A DNA stretch of 64,000 nt, from the NCBI RefSeq assembly GCF_011369485.1, contig NZ_VXCA01000049.1, positions 17,141 through 81,140 on the forward strand. Direction: 5' to 3'. The notes below the pieces were generated by a model. It ran no database searches. It was given only the letters and a program-made list of their open reading frames with translations, and was not told the DNA's origin. Both the position numbers and the translations under genes were made by a program. This DNA is from Pseudomonas atagonensis. Its GTDB lineage: Bacteria; Pseudomonadota; Gammaproteobacteria; Pseudomonadales; Pseudomonadaceae. Below, one piece after another: positions 1-8,101 of this stretch (positions are counted from its first letter, which is position 1; every line of letters begins with the position of its first letter).

Positions 1-11
1 GAGAAAACCAA

Positions 12-1358
12 GTGAAAACCTCCGTCTCCGGAATGAACGACGGCGTTGATGCAACGCTGGCGTCCGCCATCTCGAAAGTGAAACGCCACGTCCTGCCGCT
101 CTTCGTGATCATGTTCATCGTCAATTACATCGACCGGGTCAACATCGGTTTCGTGCGCACGCACATGGAACACGACCTCGGCATCGGTGCGGCCGCCTAC
201 GGCTTCGGCGCCGGGCTGTTCTTTATCGGATACGCACTGTTCGAAGTGCCGTCCAACCTGCTGTTGCAGAAAGTCGGCGCGCGCATCTGGCTGACCCGGA
301 TCATGCTCACCTGGGGCCTGGTCGCCGCCGGCATGGCCTTCATCCAGAACGAAACCCACTTCTACGTGCTGCGCTTCTTGCTCGGCGTGGCCGAGGCCGG
401 GTTCTTTCCCGGAGTGATTTATTACTTCACTCGCTGGCTGCCCGGCGTCGAGCGCGGCAAGGCGATTGCGATCTTCCTCAGTGGCTCGGCCGTAGCCTCG
501 CTGATATCCGGCCCATTGTCCGGCCTGCTCCTGCAAATCAACGGGCTGGGCATGCACGGCTGGCAATGGATGTACTTCATTGAGGGGATGTTTTCGGTGT
601 GCCTGTGCGTATTCGTCTGGTTCTGGCTCGACGCCAAACCCCACGACGCGAAATGGCTGACCCGCGCTGAGCAGGATGCTCTGGTCAACGCCATCGACGA
701 CGAACAAAAGGCTCGCGAGGCCGCCACACCGATCCGCCCTTCGATGGGCAAACTGCTCAAGGATCGGCAGATCATCCTGTTCTGCCTGATCTACTTTTTC
801 ATTCAATTGACGATCTACGCCGCGACATTCTGGCTGCCGAGCATCATCAAGAAAATGGGCGAGATGAGCGACTTCCAGGTCGGCCTCTTCAACTCGATTC
901 CGTGGCTGCTGTCGATCGTCGGCATGTACGCCTTTGCGTCGCTGTCCGCCAAGTGGAAACACCAGCAGGCGTGGGTGGCCACCGCGCTGTTGATTGCGGC
1001 GGCGGGGATGTTCATGTCCACCACCGGCGGGCCGGTCTTCGCCTTCGTCGCGATCTGCTTCGCAGCACTGGGTTTCAAATCCGCTTCGTCGTTGTTCTGG
1101 CCGATTCCCCAGGCGTATCTCGACGCACGAATCGCTGCCGCCGTGATCGCGCTGATCAACTCGGTGGGCAACCTCGGTGGCTTCGTTGCGCCCACCACGT
1201 TCGGCCTGCTCGAAGAACACACCGGCTCGATCCAGGGCGGTCTGTATGGATTGGCCGCCACGTCGATCATCGCCGCGATCATCGTCTTCGCTGCACGTAC
1301 CACACCGAAACCCGCCGCTGAAATCGCCGTGGCCGATGCCGCGCCAAAACACGCCTGA
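12..1358 (+). CDS. gudP: MFS transporter, D-glucarate/galactarate type (GudP-like)
   Basis: This is a 448-residue major facilitator superfamily permease with about 12 hydrophobic segments. The first membrane segment carries NYIDRVNIG, the signature of the anion:cation symporter family that includes E. coli GudP and GarP. The next gene downstream (40 bases on) is glucarate dehydratase, so the inferred cargo is D-glucarate or a related aldarate brought in by proton symport across the inner membrane. The length matches E. coli GudP (about 450 residues). The start used is a GTG at 12; a GAG at 1-3 could be the end of a ribosome site. An ATG at 33 would shorten the protein by 7 residues. The family call is firm. 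The substrate is inferred from the neighbour. Confidence 0.85.
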   Translation: MKTSVSGMNDGVDATLASAISKVKRHVLPLFVIMFIVNYIDRVNIGFVRTHMEHDLGIGAAAYGFGAGLFFIGYALFEVPSNLLLQKVGARIWLTRIMLTWGLVAAGMAFIQNETHFYVLRFLLGVAEAGFFPGVIYYFTRWLPGVERGKAIAIFLSGSAVASLISGPLSGLLLQINGLGMHGWQWMYFIEGMFSVCLCVFVWFWLDAKPHDAKWLTRAEQDALVNAIDDEQKAREAATPIRPSMGKLLKDRQIILFCLIYFFIQLTIYAATFWLPSIIKKMGEMSDFQVGLFNSIPWLLSIVGMYAFASLSAKWKHQQAWVATALLIAAAGMFMSTTGGPVFAFVAICFAALGFKSASSLFWPIPQAYLDARIAAAVIALINSVGNLGGFVAPTTFGLLEEHTGSIQGGLYGLAATSIIAAIIVFAARTTPKPAAEIAVADAAPKHA

Positions 1359-1397
1359 CTGCATTTTTAAAGACTGCGTATTCGAAGGATAAAAACC

Positions 1398-2741
1398 ATG
1401 ACCGCACACGACACTGCCAAAGCCCCGATCATCACCGACATGCAGGTCATTCCGGTGGCCGGCCACGACGGCATGCTGCTCAACCTGAGTGGCGCCCACG
1501 GGCCGTTTTTCACCCGCAACATCGTCATTCTCAAGGACAACGCCGGCCACACCGGCGTCGGTGAAGTGCCCGGTGGCGAACGCATTCGCCAGACGCTGGA
1601 AGACGCACGCAGCCTGGTGATCGGCAGCCCGATCGGCACGTATCAGAAGATCCTCAATCAGGTGCGCCAGACCTTCGCCGACCGCGATGCCGGCGGCCGT
1701 GGCCTGCAGACCTTCGACCTGCGCATCACCATTCACGCGGTCACGGGTCTTGAAGCCGCGCTACTGGATTTGCTCGGCCAGCACCTCGATGTACCGGTGG
1801 CGGCCTTGCTCGGCGAAGGTCAGCAGCGCGACGAAGTGAAGATGCTCGGTTATCTGTTTTATGTCGGCGATCAGCGCGAAACCACCCTCGCCTATCGCAG
1901 CGAACCGGACGCCGACAACGACTGGTTTCGCGTGCGCCACGAGAAAGCCATGAGCGCCGACGCGGTGGTGCGCCTCGCCGAAGCGGCGCATGCGAAATAC
2001 GGTTTCAAGGACTTCAAACTCAAGGGCGGCGTGCTCAGCGGCGATGCTGAAATCGAAGCGGTGACGGCGCTGGCCGAACGCTTTCCCGAGGCGCGCATTA
2101 CCCTCGATCCGAATGGCGCCTGGTCACTGAAAGAAGCCATTCGTTTGTGCCGCGATCAGCACCGCGTGCTGGCCTACGCCGAAGACCCGTGTGGCGCGGA
2201 AAACGGTTATTCCGGCCGCGAAGTGATGGCCGAGTTCCGCCGCGCCACCGGGCTGAAAACCGCCACCAACATGATCGCCACCGACTGGCGCGAGATGGGC
2301 CACGCGATCCAGTTGCAGTCAGTCGACATCCCTTTGGCTGACCCGCACTTCTGGACGATGCAGGGTTCGGTACGCGTGGCGCAGATGTGCCACGAGTGGG
2401 GGCTGACCTGGGGTTCGCACTCCAACAACCACTTCGATATTTCCCTGGCGATGTTCACCCACGTCGCGGCGGCGGCCCCGGGCGACATCACCGCCATCGA
2501 CACCCACTGGATCTGGCAGGACGGCCAGCGCCTGACCAAGGCACCGCTGCAAATCGTCGACGGCTGCGTACAGGTCCCGCAGAAACCGGGGCTGGGCGTG
2601 GAGCTGGACATGGATCAGTTGGCCAAGGCCCATGAACTGTACAAAGGCATGGGACTGGGCGCGCGGGATGACAGCGTGGCGATGCAGTTTCTGATTCCTG
2701 GGTGGACGTTTGATAACAAGCGGCCGTGTCTGGTGCGCTGA
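1398..2741 (+). CDS. gudD: Glucarate dehydratase
   Basis: A 447-residue enolase-superfamily enzyme that removes water from D-glucarate to give 5-keto-4-deoxy-D-glucarate, the first cytoplasmic step of aldarate use. The length equals that of E. coli GudD. Visible active-site features are the KLK lysine pair after FKDF (near residue 207), metal ligands in LDPNGAW (near 237) and AEDPC, and the late general-acid histidine in GSHSNNHFDIS (near 340). It follows gudP by 40 bases and is most likely co-transcribed with it. No downstream aldolase or dehydratase of the pathway is present here, so the later steps must be encoded elsewhere. The following gene is convergent. Confidence 0.95.
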   Translation: MTAHDTAKAPIITDMQVIPVAGHDGMLLNLSGAHGPFFTRNIVILKDNAGHTGVGEVPGGERIRQTLEDARSLVIGSPIGTYQKILNQVRQTFADRDAGGRGLQTFDLRITIHAVTGLEAALLDLLGQHLDVPVAALLGEGQQRDEVKMLGYLFYVGDQRETTLAYRSEPDADNDWFRVRHEKAMSADAVVRLAEAAHAKYGFKDFKLKGGVLSGDAEIEAVTALAERFPEARITLDPNGAWSLKEAIRLCRDQHRVLAYAEDPCGAENGYSGREVMAEFRRATGLKTATNMIATDWREMGHAIQLQSVDIPLADPHFWTMQGSVRVAQMCHEWGLTWGSHSNNHFDISLAMFTHVAAAAPGDITAIDTHWIWQDGQRLTKAPLQIVDGCVQVPQKPGLGVELDMDQLAKAHELYKGMGLGARDDSVAMQFLIPGWTFDNKRPCLVR

Positions 2742-2785
2742 TCATCCATTAAATCCACCACTGTCCCTGTAGGGGGGTATTTATT

Positions 2786-3658
2786 TCAACCGGAGATGTG
2801 CAGCAGCCAGTCCTTGAACGCTGTCATCGCTGCGGTCTCCGGCCGCGACTGCAACCGCGTCAGCCAATAACTGCCGGTGGTGATTTCAATCGCAAACGGC
2901 TGGTAAATCGTTTCCGCCGCCAGTTGCCGGGCGAACATCAGCGGTGGCGCCAGTGCCACCCCGCCACCCTGCAACGCAACTTCCATCATCGCCAGCGAGG
3001 AATCAAAGACCATGCTCTGCGGCGGCGCGGCCTGCGTCGCCAGCCCGGCCGCATGGAACCACTCTGGCCACTCATCGGTGCGAAACGAGCGCAGCAGCGT
3101 CTGTTGCAACAGATCGCCCGGCGTGTGCAATTGCCGGGCGATCTCCGGCACGCACAGCACCGACAACGGCGCATCAAGCACGCGCGTCGCCTCGATGCCG
3201 TGCCACGCCCCGGCGCCAAAACGGATTGCATAATCCAGCCCTTCAGCGGCGACATCCACGCGGTTGTTGTGGGTTGAAAGGCGCAAATCTATGAGCGGAT
3301 GTTTCGCCCGAAAGTCCGCCAGTCTCGGCATCAGCCACCCTACCGCGAACGTCCCGACCGCGCCGACGGTCAACATTTCACGGTATTGACCACCGGCGAG
3401 GCGTTCGAGAATCTGTGCGATGTGGTCGAAGGATGTGCTCAACACCGGCAACAGCGTTTCGCCCTCACCAGTCAGCATCAGCCCACGGGGCAAGCGTTTG
3501 AACAAGGTCACGTTAAGTTGCGCCTCGAGGCTTTTGACCTGATGGCTGACGGCAGCCTGGGTGACACACAGTTCCACGGCGGCGCGGGTGAAGCTCAAAT
3601 GCCGCGCCGACGCCTCGAAGGCACGCAGCGCATTGAGCGGCAATTGTGGTCGAATCAT
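2786..3658 (-). CDS. ampR: LysR-type regulator AmpR
   Basis: A LysR-family regulator of 290 residues with an N-terminal winged helix-turn-helix (about residues 6-65, LNALRAFEASARHLSFTRAA) and a C-terminal effector-binding domain. Known AmpR features are present: STHNNRVD, AEGLDYAIRFG, the DEWPEWF region and GSYWLTRLQSR near the end. It is divergent from the adjacent class C beta-lactamase gene, the classical ampR-ampC arrangement. In this family, UDP-MurNAc-pentapeptide keeps the protein repressive and anhydro-muropeptides released by beta-lactam damage make it an activator. The ATG at 3658 (MIRPQLPLNALRAF) is preferred over the one at 3670 because it matches where other AmpR proteins begin. 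Confidence 0.93.
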   Translation of the reverse strand: MIRPQLPLNALRAFEASARHLSFTRAAVELCVTQAAVSHQVKSLEAQLNVTLFKRLPRGLMLTGEGETLLPVLSTSFDHIAQILERLAGGQYREMLTVGAVGTFAVGWLMPRLADFRAKHPLIDLRLSTHNNRVDVAAEGLDYAIRFGAGAWHGIEATRVLDAPLSVLCVPEIARQLHTPGDLLQQTLLRSFRTDEWPEWFHAAGLATQAAPPQSMVFDSSLAMMEVALQGGGVALAPPLMFARQLAAETIYQPFAIEITTGSYWLTRLQSRPETAAMTAFKDWLLHISG

Positions 3659-3689
3659 GCCATGCCCCAAGTTTTTCTAATGGCTCATG

Positions 3690-3699
3690 CGAAATTTCG
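3690..3699. promoter_or_regulatory. Putative AmpR operator core
   Basis: A perfect 10-base palindrome, CGAAATTTCG, lies in the ampR-ampC intergenic region. It sits four bases upstream of the proposed ampC -35 element and about 30 bases from the ampR start. That is where a LysR activator that represses its own gene would bind. The role is inferred from position and symmetry only. Confidence 0.5.
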
Positions 3700-3703
3700 T
3701 CGT

Positions 3704-3732
3704 TTGTCGATTGCCACCGGACTGCCTAAATT
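3704..3732 (+). promoter_or_regulatory. Putative ampC sigma-70 promoter
   Basis: A -35-like TTGTCG at 3704-3709 and a -10-like TAAATT at 3727-3732 are separated by 17 bases. The start point would fall near 3740, about 80 bases before the ampC start codon. The weak -35 suits an activator-dependent promoter. Confidence 0.5.
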
Positions 3733-3819
3733 AGCCGCGCTGATCAGCCGTCCCAGTGGGAAAATCGCCCGCAGTGTAGCGGGATAAAACAATCAACACT
3801 CATGGAGAGTGATTCATTC

Positions 3820-4986
3820 ATGCCATCCATCCCTTCGAGCAAAGCCATTTCCTGCAGCGCTTTCGGCCTTTTCTTTGGCGCCACCGCTTGCCTGGCCGCC
3901 ACACCCACCGACGCGCAACTGCAAGCGCTGGTCAACGAGGCGGTCAAACCGGTGATGCAGCAACAGAACATCCCCGGCTTGGCCGTAGCGCTGACCATCA
4001 ACGGCCAGCCGCATTACTTTAACTACGGCGTAGCCGCCAGGGACACCGGGCAGAAAGTCAGCGAAAACATCCTGTTCGAAATCGGCTCAGTGAGCAAAAC
4101 CTTCACCGCGACCCTCGCCGGTTACGCCCAGGCGACGGGCAAACTGGACCTGTCGACCAAGGCCAGCCAACTCTGGCCGGCGCTCAAAGGCAGCGTTTTC
4201 GACAACATCAGCGTGCTGCAACTGGGCACCTACAGCGCCGGTGGTTTGCCGCTGCAATTCCCTGACGAGGCAGATTCGGCAGACAAGATGCTCGGCTACT
4301 ACCAGCAATGGAAACCGGCGTATCCGCCGGGCAGCCATCGTCTGTATTCCAATCCGAGCCTGGGCCTGTTCGGTTACCTGACGGCGAAAAGCCTCGGCCA
4401 GCCATTTGCTCAGGCGATGACAGAAACCCTGTTGCCGCAGCTGGGCCTCAAGCACACCTTTATTCAAGTACCCGCTTCCGAAGAGAACCTCTACGCCAAG
4501 GGGTACGACAAGAACGACCAACCCGTGCGAGTCAGCCCCGGCGCTCTGGACGCCGAAGCCTATGGCATCAAGACCAGCGCAGCGGACTTGCTGCGCTACG
4601 TCGAGGCGAACCTGAAACCGGCCAGTCTGCAACAACCGCTGCAAAACGCCGTCGCCGCCACCCATACCGGTTACTACCGCGTTGGCGACATGACCCAAGG
4701 CCTGGGCTGGGAGCGTTATGCCTACCCGATCAGCCTGAGCCAATTGCAAGCCGGCAACTCGACGCCGATGGCGATGGAGGCGCACAAGGTCAAATGGCTG
4801 AACCCACCGCAGTCGGAACCAGCGAATGTGCTGTACAACAAAACCGGCGCGACCGGTGGTTTTGGCGCGTACGTGGCGTTTGTGCCGTCGAAGGATCTGG
4901 GCATCGTGATCCTGGCCAACAAGAATTACCCGAATGCGGAACGGGTGAAGATTGCGCATGAGATTTTCAGCGCACTGAAGGATTGA
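3820..4986 (+). CDS. ampC: Class C beta-lactamase AmpC
   Basis: A serine beta-lactamase of 388 residues, secreted to the periplasm by a signal peptide ending near ATACLAA. Class C motifs are present: the SVSK nucleophile box (about residues 90-93 from this start), the YSN triad in place of the common YAN (about 176-178), and KTG (about 341-343) in YNKTGATGGFG. It hydrolyses cephalosporins and other beta-lactams. The second ATG (3820) is preferred over 3802 because it leaves a normal signal peptide; the exact start is uncertain. It is divergent from ampR, so inducible expression is expected. A stem-loop terminator follows 40 bases after the stop. Confidence 0.95.
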   Translation: MPSIPSSKAISCSAFGLFFGATACLAATPTDAQLQALVNEAVKPVMQQQNIPGLAVALTINGQPHYFNYGVAARDTGQKVSENILFEIGSVSKTFTATLAGYAQATGKLDLSTKASQLWPALKGSVFDNISVLQLGTYSAGGLPLQFPDEADSADKMLGYYQQWKPAYPPGSHRLYSNPSLGLFGYLTAKSLGQPFAQAMTETLLPQLGLKHTFIQVPASEENLYAKGYDKNDQPVRVSPGALDAEAYGIKTSAADLLRYVEANLKPASLQQPLQNAVAATHTGYYRVGDMTQGLGWERYAYPISLSQLQAGNSTPMAMEAHKVKWLNPPQSEPANVLYNKTGATGGFGAYVAFVPSKDLGIVILANKNYPNAERVKIAHEIFSALKD

Positions 4987-5026
4987 TCCAAAGCTGTGGC
5001 AAAGTTTGGGGCAAACAGCATGCAAA

Positions 5027-5056
5027 AAAATGGGCGACCTCAAGGTCGCCCATTTT
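5027..5056 (+). terminator. Rho-independent terminator after ampC
   Basis: The stem TGGGCGACC / GGTCGCCCA with a TCAA loop is flanked by an A-run before and TTTT after. The A/T runs on both sides could let it work in either direction. It lies about 40 bases after the ampC stop. Confidence 0.85.
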
Positions 5057-5266
5057 CGTTTCAGTCGTTATAGCCACGCCTGTAGCTTTCATTTGTCCCT
5101 GGGTCGCAGGGGGGTAAGTCAGACATTTCGACAGGCACATGTTGCAACTACTTTTGATGAGCGACTGAATTTGTTGTATCTACACTGCACCGAATCAATC
5201 CGTGGCCGGGGATGACATAATGCGCGGCAAAGCATGCAAATCGACTGACCGCCAAAGGGCGATGTA

Positions 5267-6634
5267 ATGGACATTTTCAGTTTCAAGCTTAAAGACATTG
5301 GACGATTTGCTGATTTATACATTCGGTTAGCACCAATGCCTCAGCATCCCTCAAACGTCACTGTATTTGTAGGGAACAACGGTGCTGGAAAAACTACCCT
5401 TCTAAAATCACTTGCCACATCGCTTAGTTGGTTAGTGGCCAGAATCCGCACCGAAAAGGGTAATGGAAGCCATATCGCAGCTGAGGACATTCGGAACGGC
5501 GCGTCGAGAGCATTGATTCTGCTGGCTGTCGTAGATGAAACAGTGGCAACTACAATCCCTCCTGAAATTGACCCTGAAGAAGTATTGTTTAATTGGGGGG
5601 TGGCCCGCGCTAGGCAGGGACGGAAGTCGTCGGTTCAAAGCACCCTAACTGAAACCACTCGCCTCGCAGACCACTACCGCAGTCTATTGACCGAAAACGA
5701 CAAAGCTTCCCTCCCCTTGATCGCCTACTACCCGGTCGAACGCTCCGTCCTCGAAATCCCGCTGAAAATCCGCACCAAACACACCTTCGACCAACTCGAC
5801 GGCTACGACAACTCGCTCAACCGAGGCGTCGATTTCCGCCGTTTCTTCGAGTGGTTCCGCGAGCGCGAAGACAGCGAAAACGAGACCGGCATTTCCGACA
5901 CCGCTCTGGCCGAAATCTCCGAGAAGTTCGGCACCGACAGCGACGTCTGGAAAACCCTGGCCAATCTGAAAGCCTCTTCCCGCGACCGCCAGCTGACCGC
6001 CGTGCGCTCGGCCATCGCCGCCTTCATGCCCGGCTTCAGCAACCTGCGCGTCCAGCGCAAACCGCGCCTGCACATGGCCATCGACAAGGACGGCGTCACG
6101 CTCAACGTCGCCCAACTCTCCCATGGCGAGAAGTCGATGATGGCGCTGGTCGGCGACATTGCGCGTCGACTGGCAATGATGAACCAGTCGCTGGACAACC
6201 CGCTGCACGGCGACGGCATCGTGCTGATCGACGAGGTCGATCTTCACCTGCACCCACGATGGCAGCGCAGCCTGATCCGACAGTTGAGTGAAACCTTCCC
6301 CAACTGCCAGTTCGTCCTGACCACCCATTCGCCGCTGGTAATCAGTGATGCCAAAGACGTGCTGGTTTATGTGCTCAATGACGGTGAAATCCACGAACAT
6401 AACGGCCTTTATGGGCTGGACGCCAATCAGGTGCTGCTGGAAGTCATGGACACTGACATCCGCAACAGCGAAGTACAAAAGCGTCTGAACCGCTTGCTGG
6501 AGCGCCTGCAGGACGGCGATCTGGAGGAAGCCAAAAAACTGTTTGCCGAACTGGCTGACGAACTGCCGGATGGCCATATCGAACTGGCCAAAGCCGCGCT
6601 GCTGTTGCGCAAGCTGGAGTTACGTCGTGCGTAA
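5267..6634 (+). CDS. ptuA: Septu-like defence ATPase (PtuA family)
   Basis: A 455-residue AAA/SMC-like ATPase. It has a Walker A motif GNNGAGKTT (about residues 44-52), an ABC-type signature LSHGEKSMMAL (about 284-294), and Walker B GIVLIDEVDLHLHP (about 320-333) followed by LTTHSP. This arrangement and the overlapping HNH gene match the PtuA-PtuB pair of Septu anti-phage systems and of Ec78-type retrons. No reverse transcriptase or msr/msd RNA was found beside it, so this looks like stand-alone Septu. The known role is to sense phage and control the partner nuclease. The first roughly 420 bases have clearly lower GC and rarer codons than the rest. The exact Septu subtype is not resolved. Confidence 0.78.
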   Translation: MDIFSFKLKDIGRFADLYIRLAPMPQHPSNVTVFVGNNGAGKTTLLKSLATSLSWLVARIRTEKGNGSHIAAEDIRNGASRALILLAVVDETVATTIPPEIDPEEVLFNWGVARARQGRKSSVQSTLTETTRLADHYRSLLTENDKASLPLIAYYPVERSVLEIPLKIRTKHTFDQLDGYDNSLNRGVDFRRFFEWFREREDSENETGISDTALAEISEKFGTDSDVWKTLANLKASSRDRQLTAVRSAIAAFMPGFSNLRVQRKPRLHMAIDKDGVTLNVAQLSHGEKSMMALVGDIARRLAMMNQSLDNPLHGDGIVLIDEVDLHLHPRWQRSLIRQLSETFPNCQFVLTTHSPLVISDAKDVLVYVLNDGEIHEHNGLYGLDANQVLLEVMDTDIRNSEVQKRLNRLLERLQDGDLEEAKKLFAELADELPDGHIELAKAALLLRKLELRRA

Positions 6635-7259
6635 GATCACAAAAGGAATTGAACCTGCGTTACTCACTCAATGGAAGCGCGCCAACAAGACTTCAACCTA
6701 CAAGGATTTACCCGCCGAAGAGCGGCAATCGGTACGTGCCGCCTGCATCACCGAACAGTTGGGGCTGTGCGCTTATTGCTGCCAGTCCATCAACGTTAAA
6801 GCGGCACATAACGAACACGTTGCCGCGCAGGATCGCTTCCCGGCACGTACTCTGGACTTCACCAATATCGTCGCCAGTTGCGAAGGCCCGAAACATTGCG
6901 GGCATCAACGCAAAACCCGGCTTCTGAACCTGACACCGTTCATGAGTGAATGCGAGACCGAACTCAAGTTCCAGATATCGGGACTGGTGGTGGGCAAAAC
7001 CCGACGCGCCGAAGAAACCATTGAAGCGCTGAATCTGGGTCACACCGAGGAGAGTAATCGCGGCCTCATCGAAAAACGCAAACGAATGGTGGATGACCTG
7101 ATTTTCACCAAAGGCATGAAACCCACCGAACTGTTTCTCGAAGACGAAGAGCTTCTGGGCCTGCTTCTGGAGGAACTGGACAAGCCTGAGGACGGCCAGT
7201 TGCAGCCCTTCTCACCGGTATTGGTCAATGTCATTCGCCAATACCTGGTTACCCCCTGA
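6627..7259 (+). CDS. ptuB: Septu-like HNH endonuclease (PtuB / TIGR02646 family)
   Basis: A protein of about 210 residues beginning with a GTG that overlaps the end of ptuA by 8 bases; GGAG at 6616-6619 is a suitable ribosome site. The nuclease core shows CAYC (near residue 50), EHV, DFTNIVASC and CEGPKHCGHQR, a cysteine/histidine-rich HNH fold typical of the retron/Septu HNH family. The overlap implies translational coupling and a fixed ratio of the two proteins. In known systems this protein is the DNA- or RNA-damaging effector, released or activated by the ATPase. An open frame extends upstream to 6543 inside ptuA, but that part is a shadow of the ptuA coding sequence. Confidence 0.78.
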   Translation: MRKITKGIEPALLTQWKRANKTSTYKDLPAEERQSVRAACITEQLGLCAYCCQSINVKAAHNEHVAAQDRFPARTLDFTNIVASCEGPKHCGHQRKTRLLNLTPFMSECETELKFQISGLVVGKTRRAEETIEALNLGHTEESNRGLIEKRKRMVDDLIFTKGMKPTELFLEDEELLGLLLEELDKPEDGQLQPFSPVLVNVIRQYLVTP

Positions 7260-7475
7260 AAAGATGACGGCACCGCACGTTCATTGCTGACGGCTCCGGC
7301 CACTTCGCGAGCAGCCCTGCGTCTACAGGGTTGTTTGCAGAGCCGCCCAATCTTGCATCCCCCCACAAACCAAGTAGCATCGCGCTCTTTTTTCGCAGCC
7401 CTTGGCCACGCATCCGATCTGCCGCGCCGTCCATGGCGTGCGGACTATGCTGAAACAGGGCATGAGGGCTGATCG

Positions 7476-8099
7476 ATGAAAGTGCTGTTGGTCGATGATC
7501 ACGCGGTGGTACGCATGGCAGTCGGGATGATCCTGGCCCGTGAAGGGCATGAGGTGGTCGGCGAGTGCGACAACGGCGTCGAGGCGTTGAGCAAGGCGTT
7601 CGAGCTCAAGCCTGATGCGATTGTGCTCGATCTCGATATTCCGCAACTCGATGGCATGGCGGTGATCGACCGTTTGCGCATCGGTGGCAGCACCGCTCAC
7701 GTGGTGGTGCACACTGGTCTGAAAAGTCCCGCCTACGCGGCGCAGTGCCTGCGGGCCGGGGTCGCGGGTTTTCTGTCCAAAGGTGATGATCCGGCAGAAA
7801 TAGTCACTGCGCTCAAAGCCGTGGCCAGTGGCAAGAGCTGGTTTCCGGTCGGCGCACTGAGGTCGGTGCGTCACAGCGACTTCGCGCAGGACGATGCGCA
7901 ACTGCTCGACGGCGTCTCGCGGCGCGAACTCAAGGTGTTGCACGGCCTGGCGCAGGGCAAGAGCAACAAACAGATCGCCGATGACATGCTGCTCAGCAAC
8001 AAGACCGTCAGCACCTACAAGACCCGTCTGATGCAAAAGCTCAATGCGAGTACGCTGCTTGAGCTGATCGACTTCGCCAAACGCAATCACCTGGTCTGA
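7476..8099 (+). CDS. Response regulator, NarL/FixJ type (BvgA-like)
   Basis: A 207-residue two-component regulator. The receiver domain covers about residues 1-118, with acidic residues in LLVDDHAV and the phospho-acceptor Asp52 in VLDLDIP. A LuxR-type helix-turn-helix lies at about 143-200 (SRRELKVLHGLAQGKSNKQI). It ends 2 bases before the large hybrid sensor kinase gene, so the two form an operon and a cognate pair. Size and domain order match BvgA and EvgA. The adjacent autotransporter gene is a plausible target. A gene name is not assigned because the target genes are unknown. Confidence 0.9.
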   Translation: MKVLLVDDHAVVRMAVGMILAREGHEVVGECDNGVEALSKAFELKPDAIVLDLDIPQLDGMAVIDRLRIGGSTAHVVVHTGLKSPAYAAQCLRAGVAGFLSKGDDPAEIVTALKAVASGKSWFPVGALRSVRHSDFAQDDAQLLDGVSRRELKVLHGLAQGKSNKQIADDMLLSNKTVSTYKTRLMQKLNASTLLELIDFAKRNHLV

Positions 8100-8101
8100 C
8101 C

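Noticed and set aside
5006..5215. Small plus-strand frame after ampC
   Set aside because: It spans the ampC terminator hairpin, lacks a ribosome site and has no recognisable product.
5060..5266. Retron msr/msd RNA before ptuA
   Set aside because: No reverse transcriptase gene is present and no long inverted pair typical of msr/msd was seen.
7284..7472. 62-codon frame between ptuB and the response regulator
   Set aside because: No ribosome site and unlikely composition; probably leader DNA of the regulator operon.
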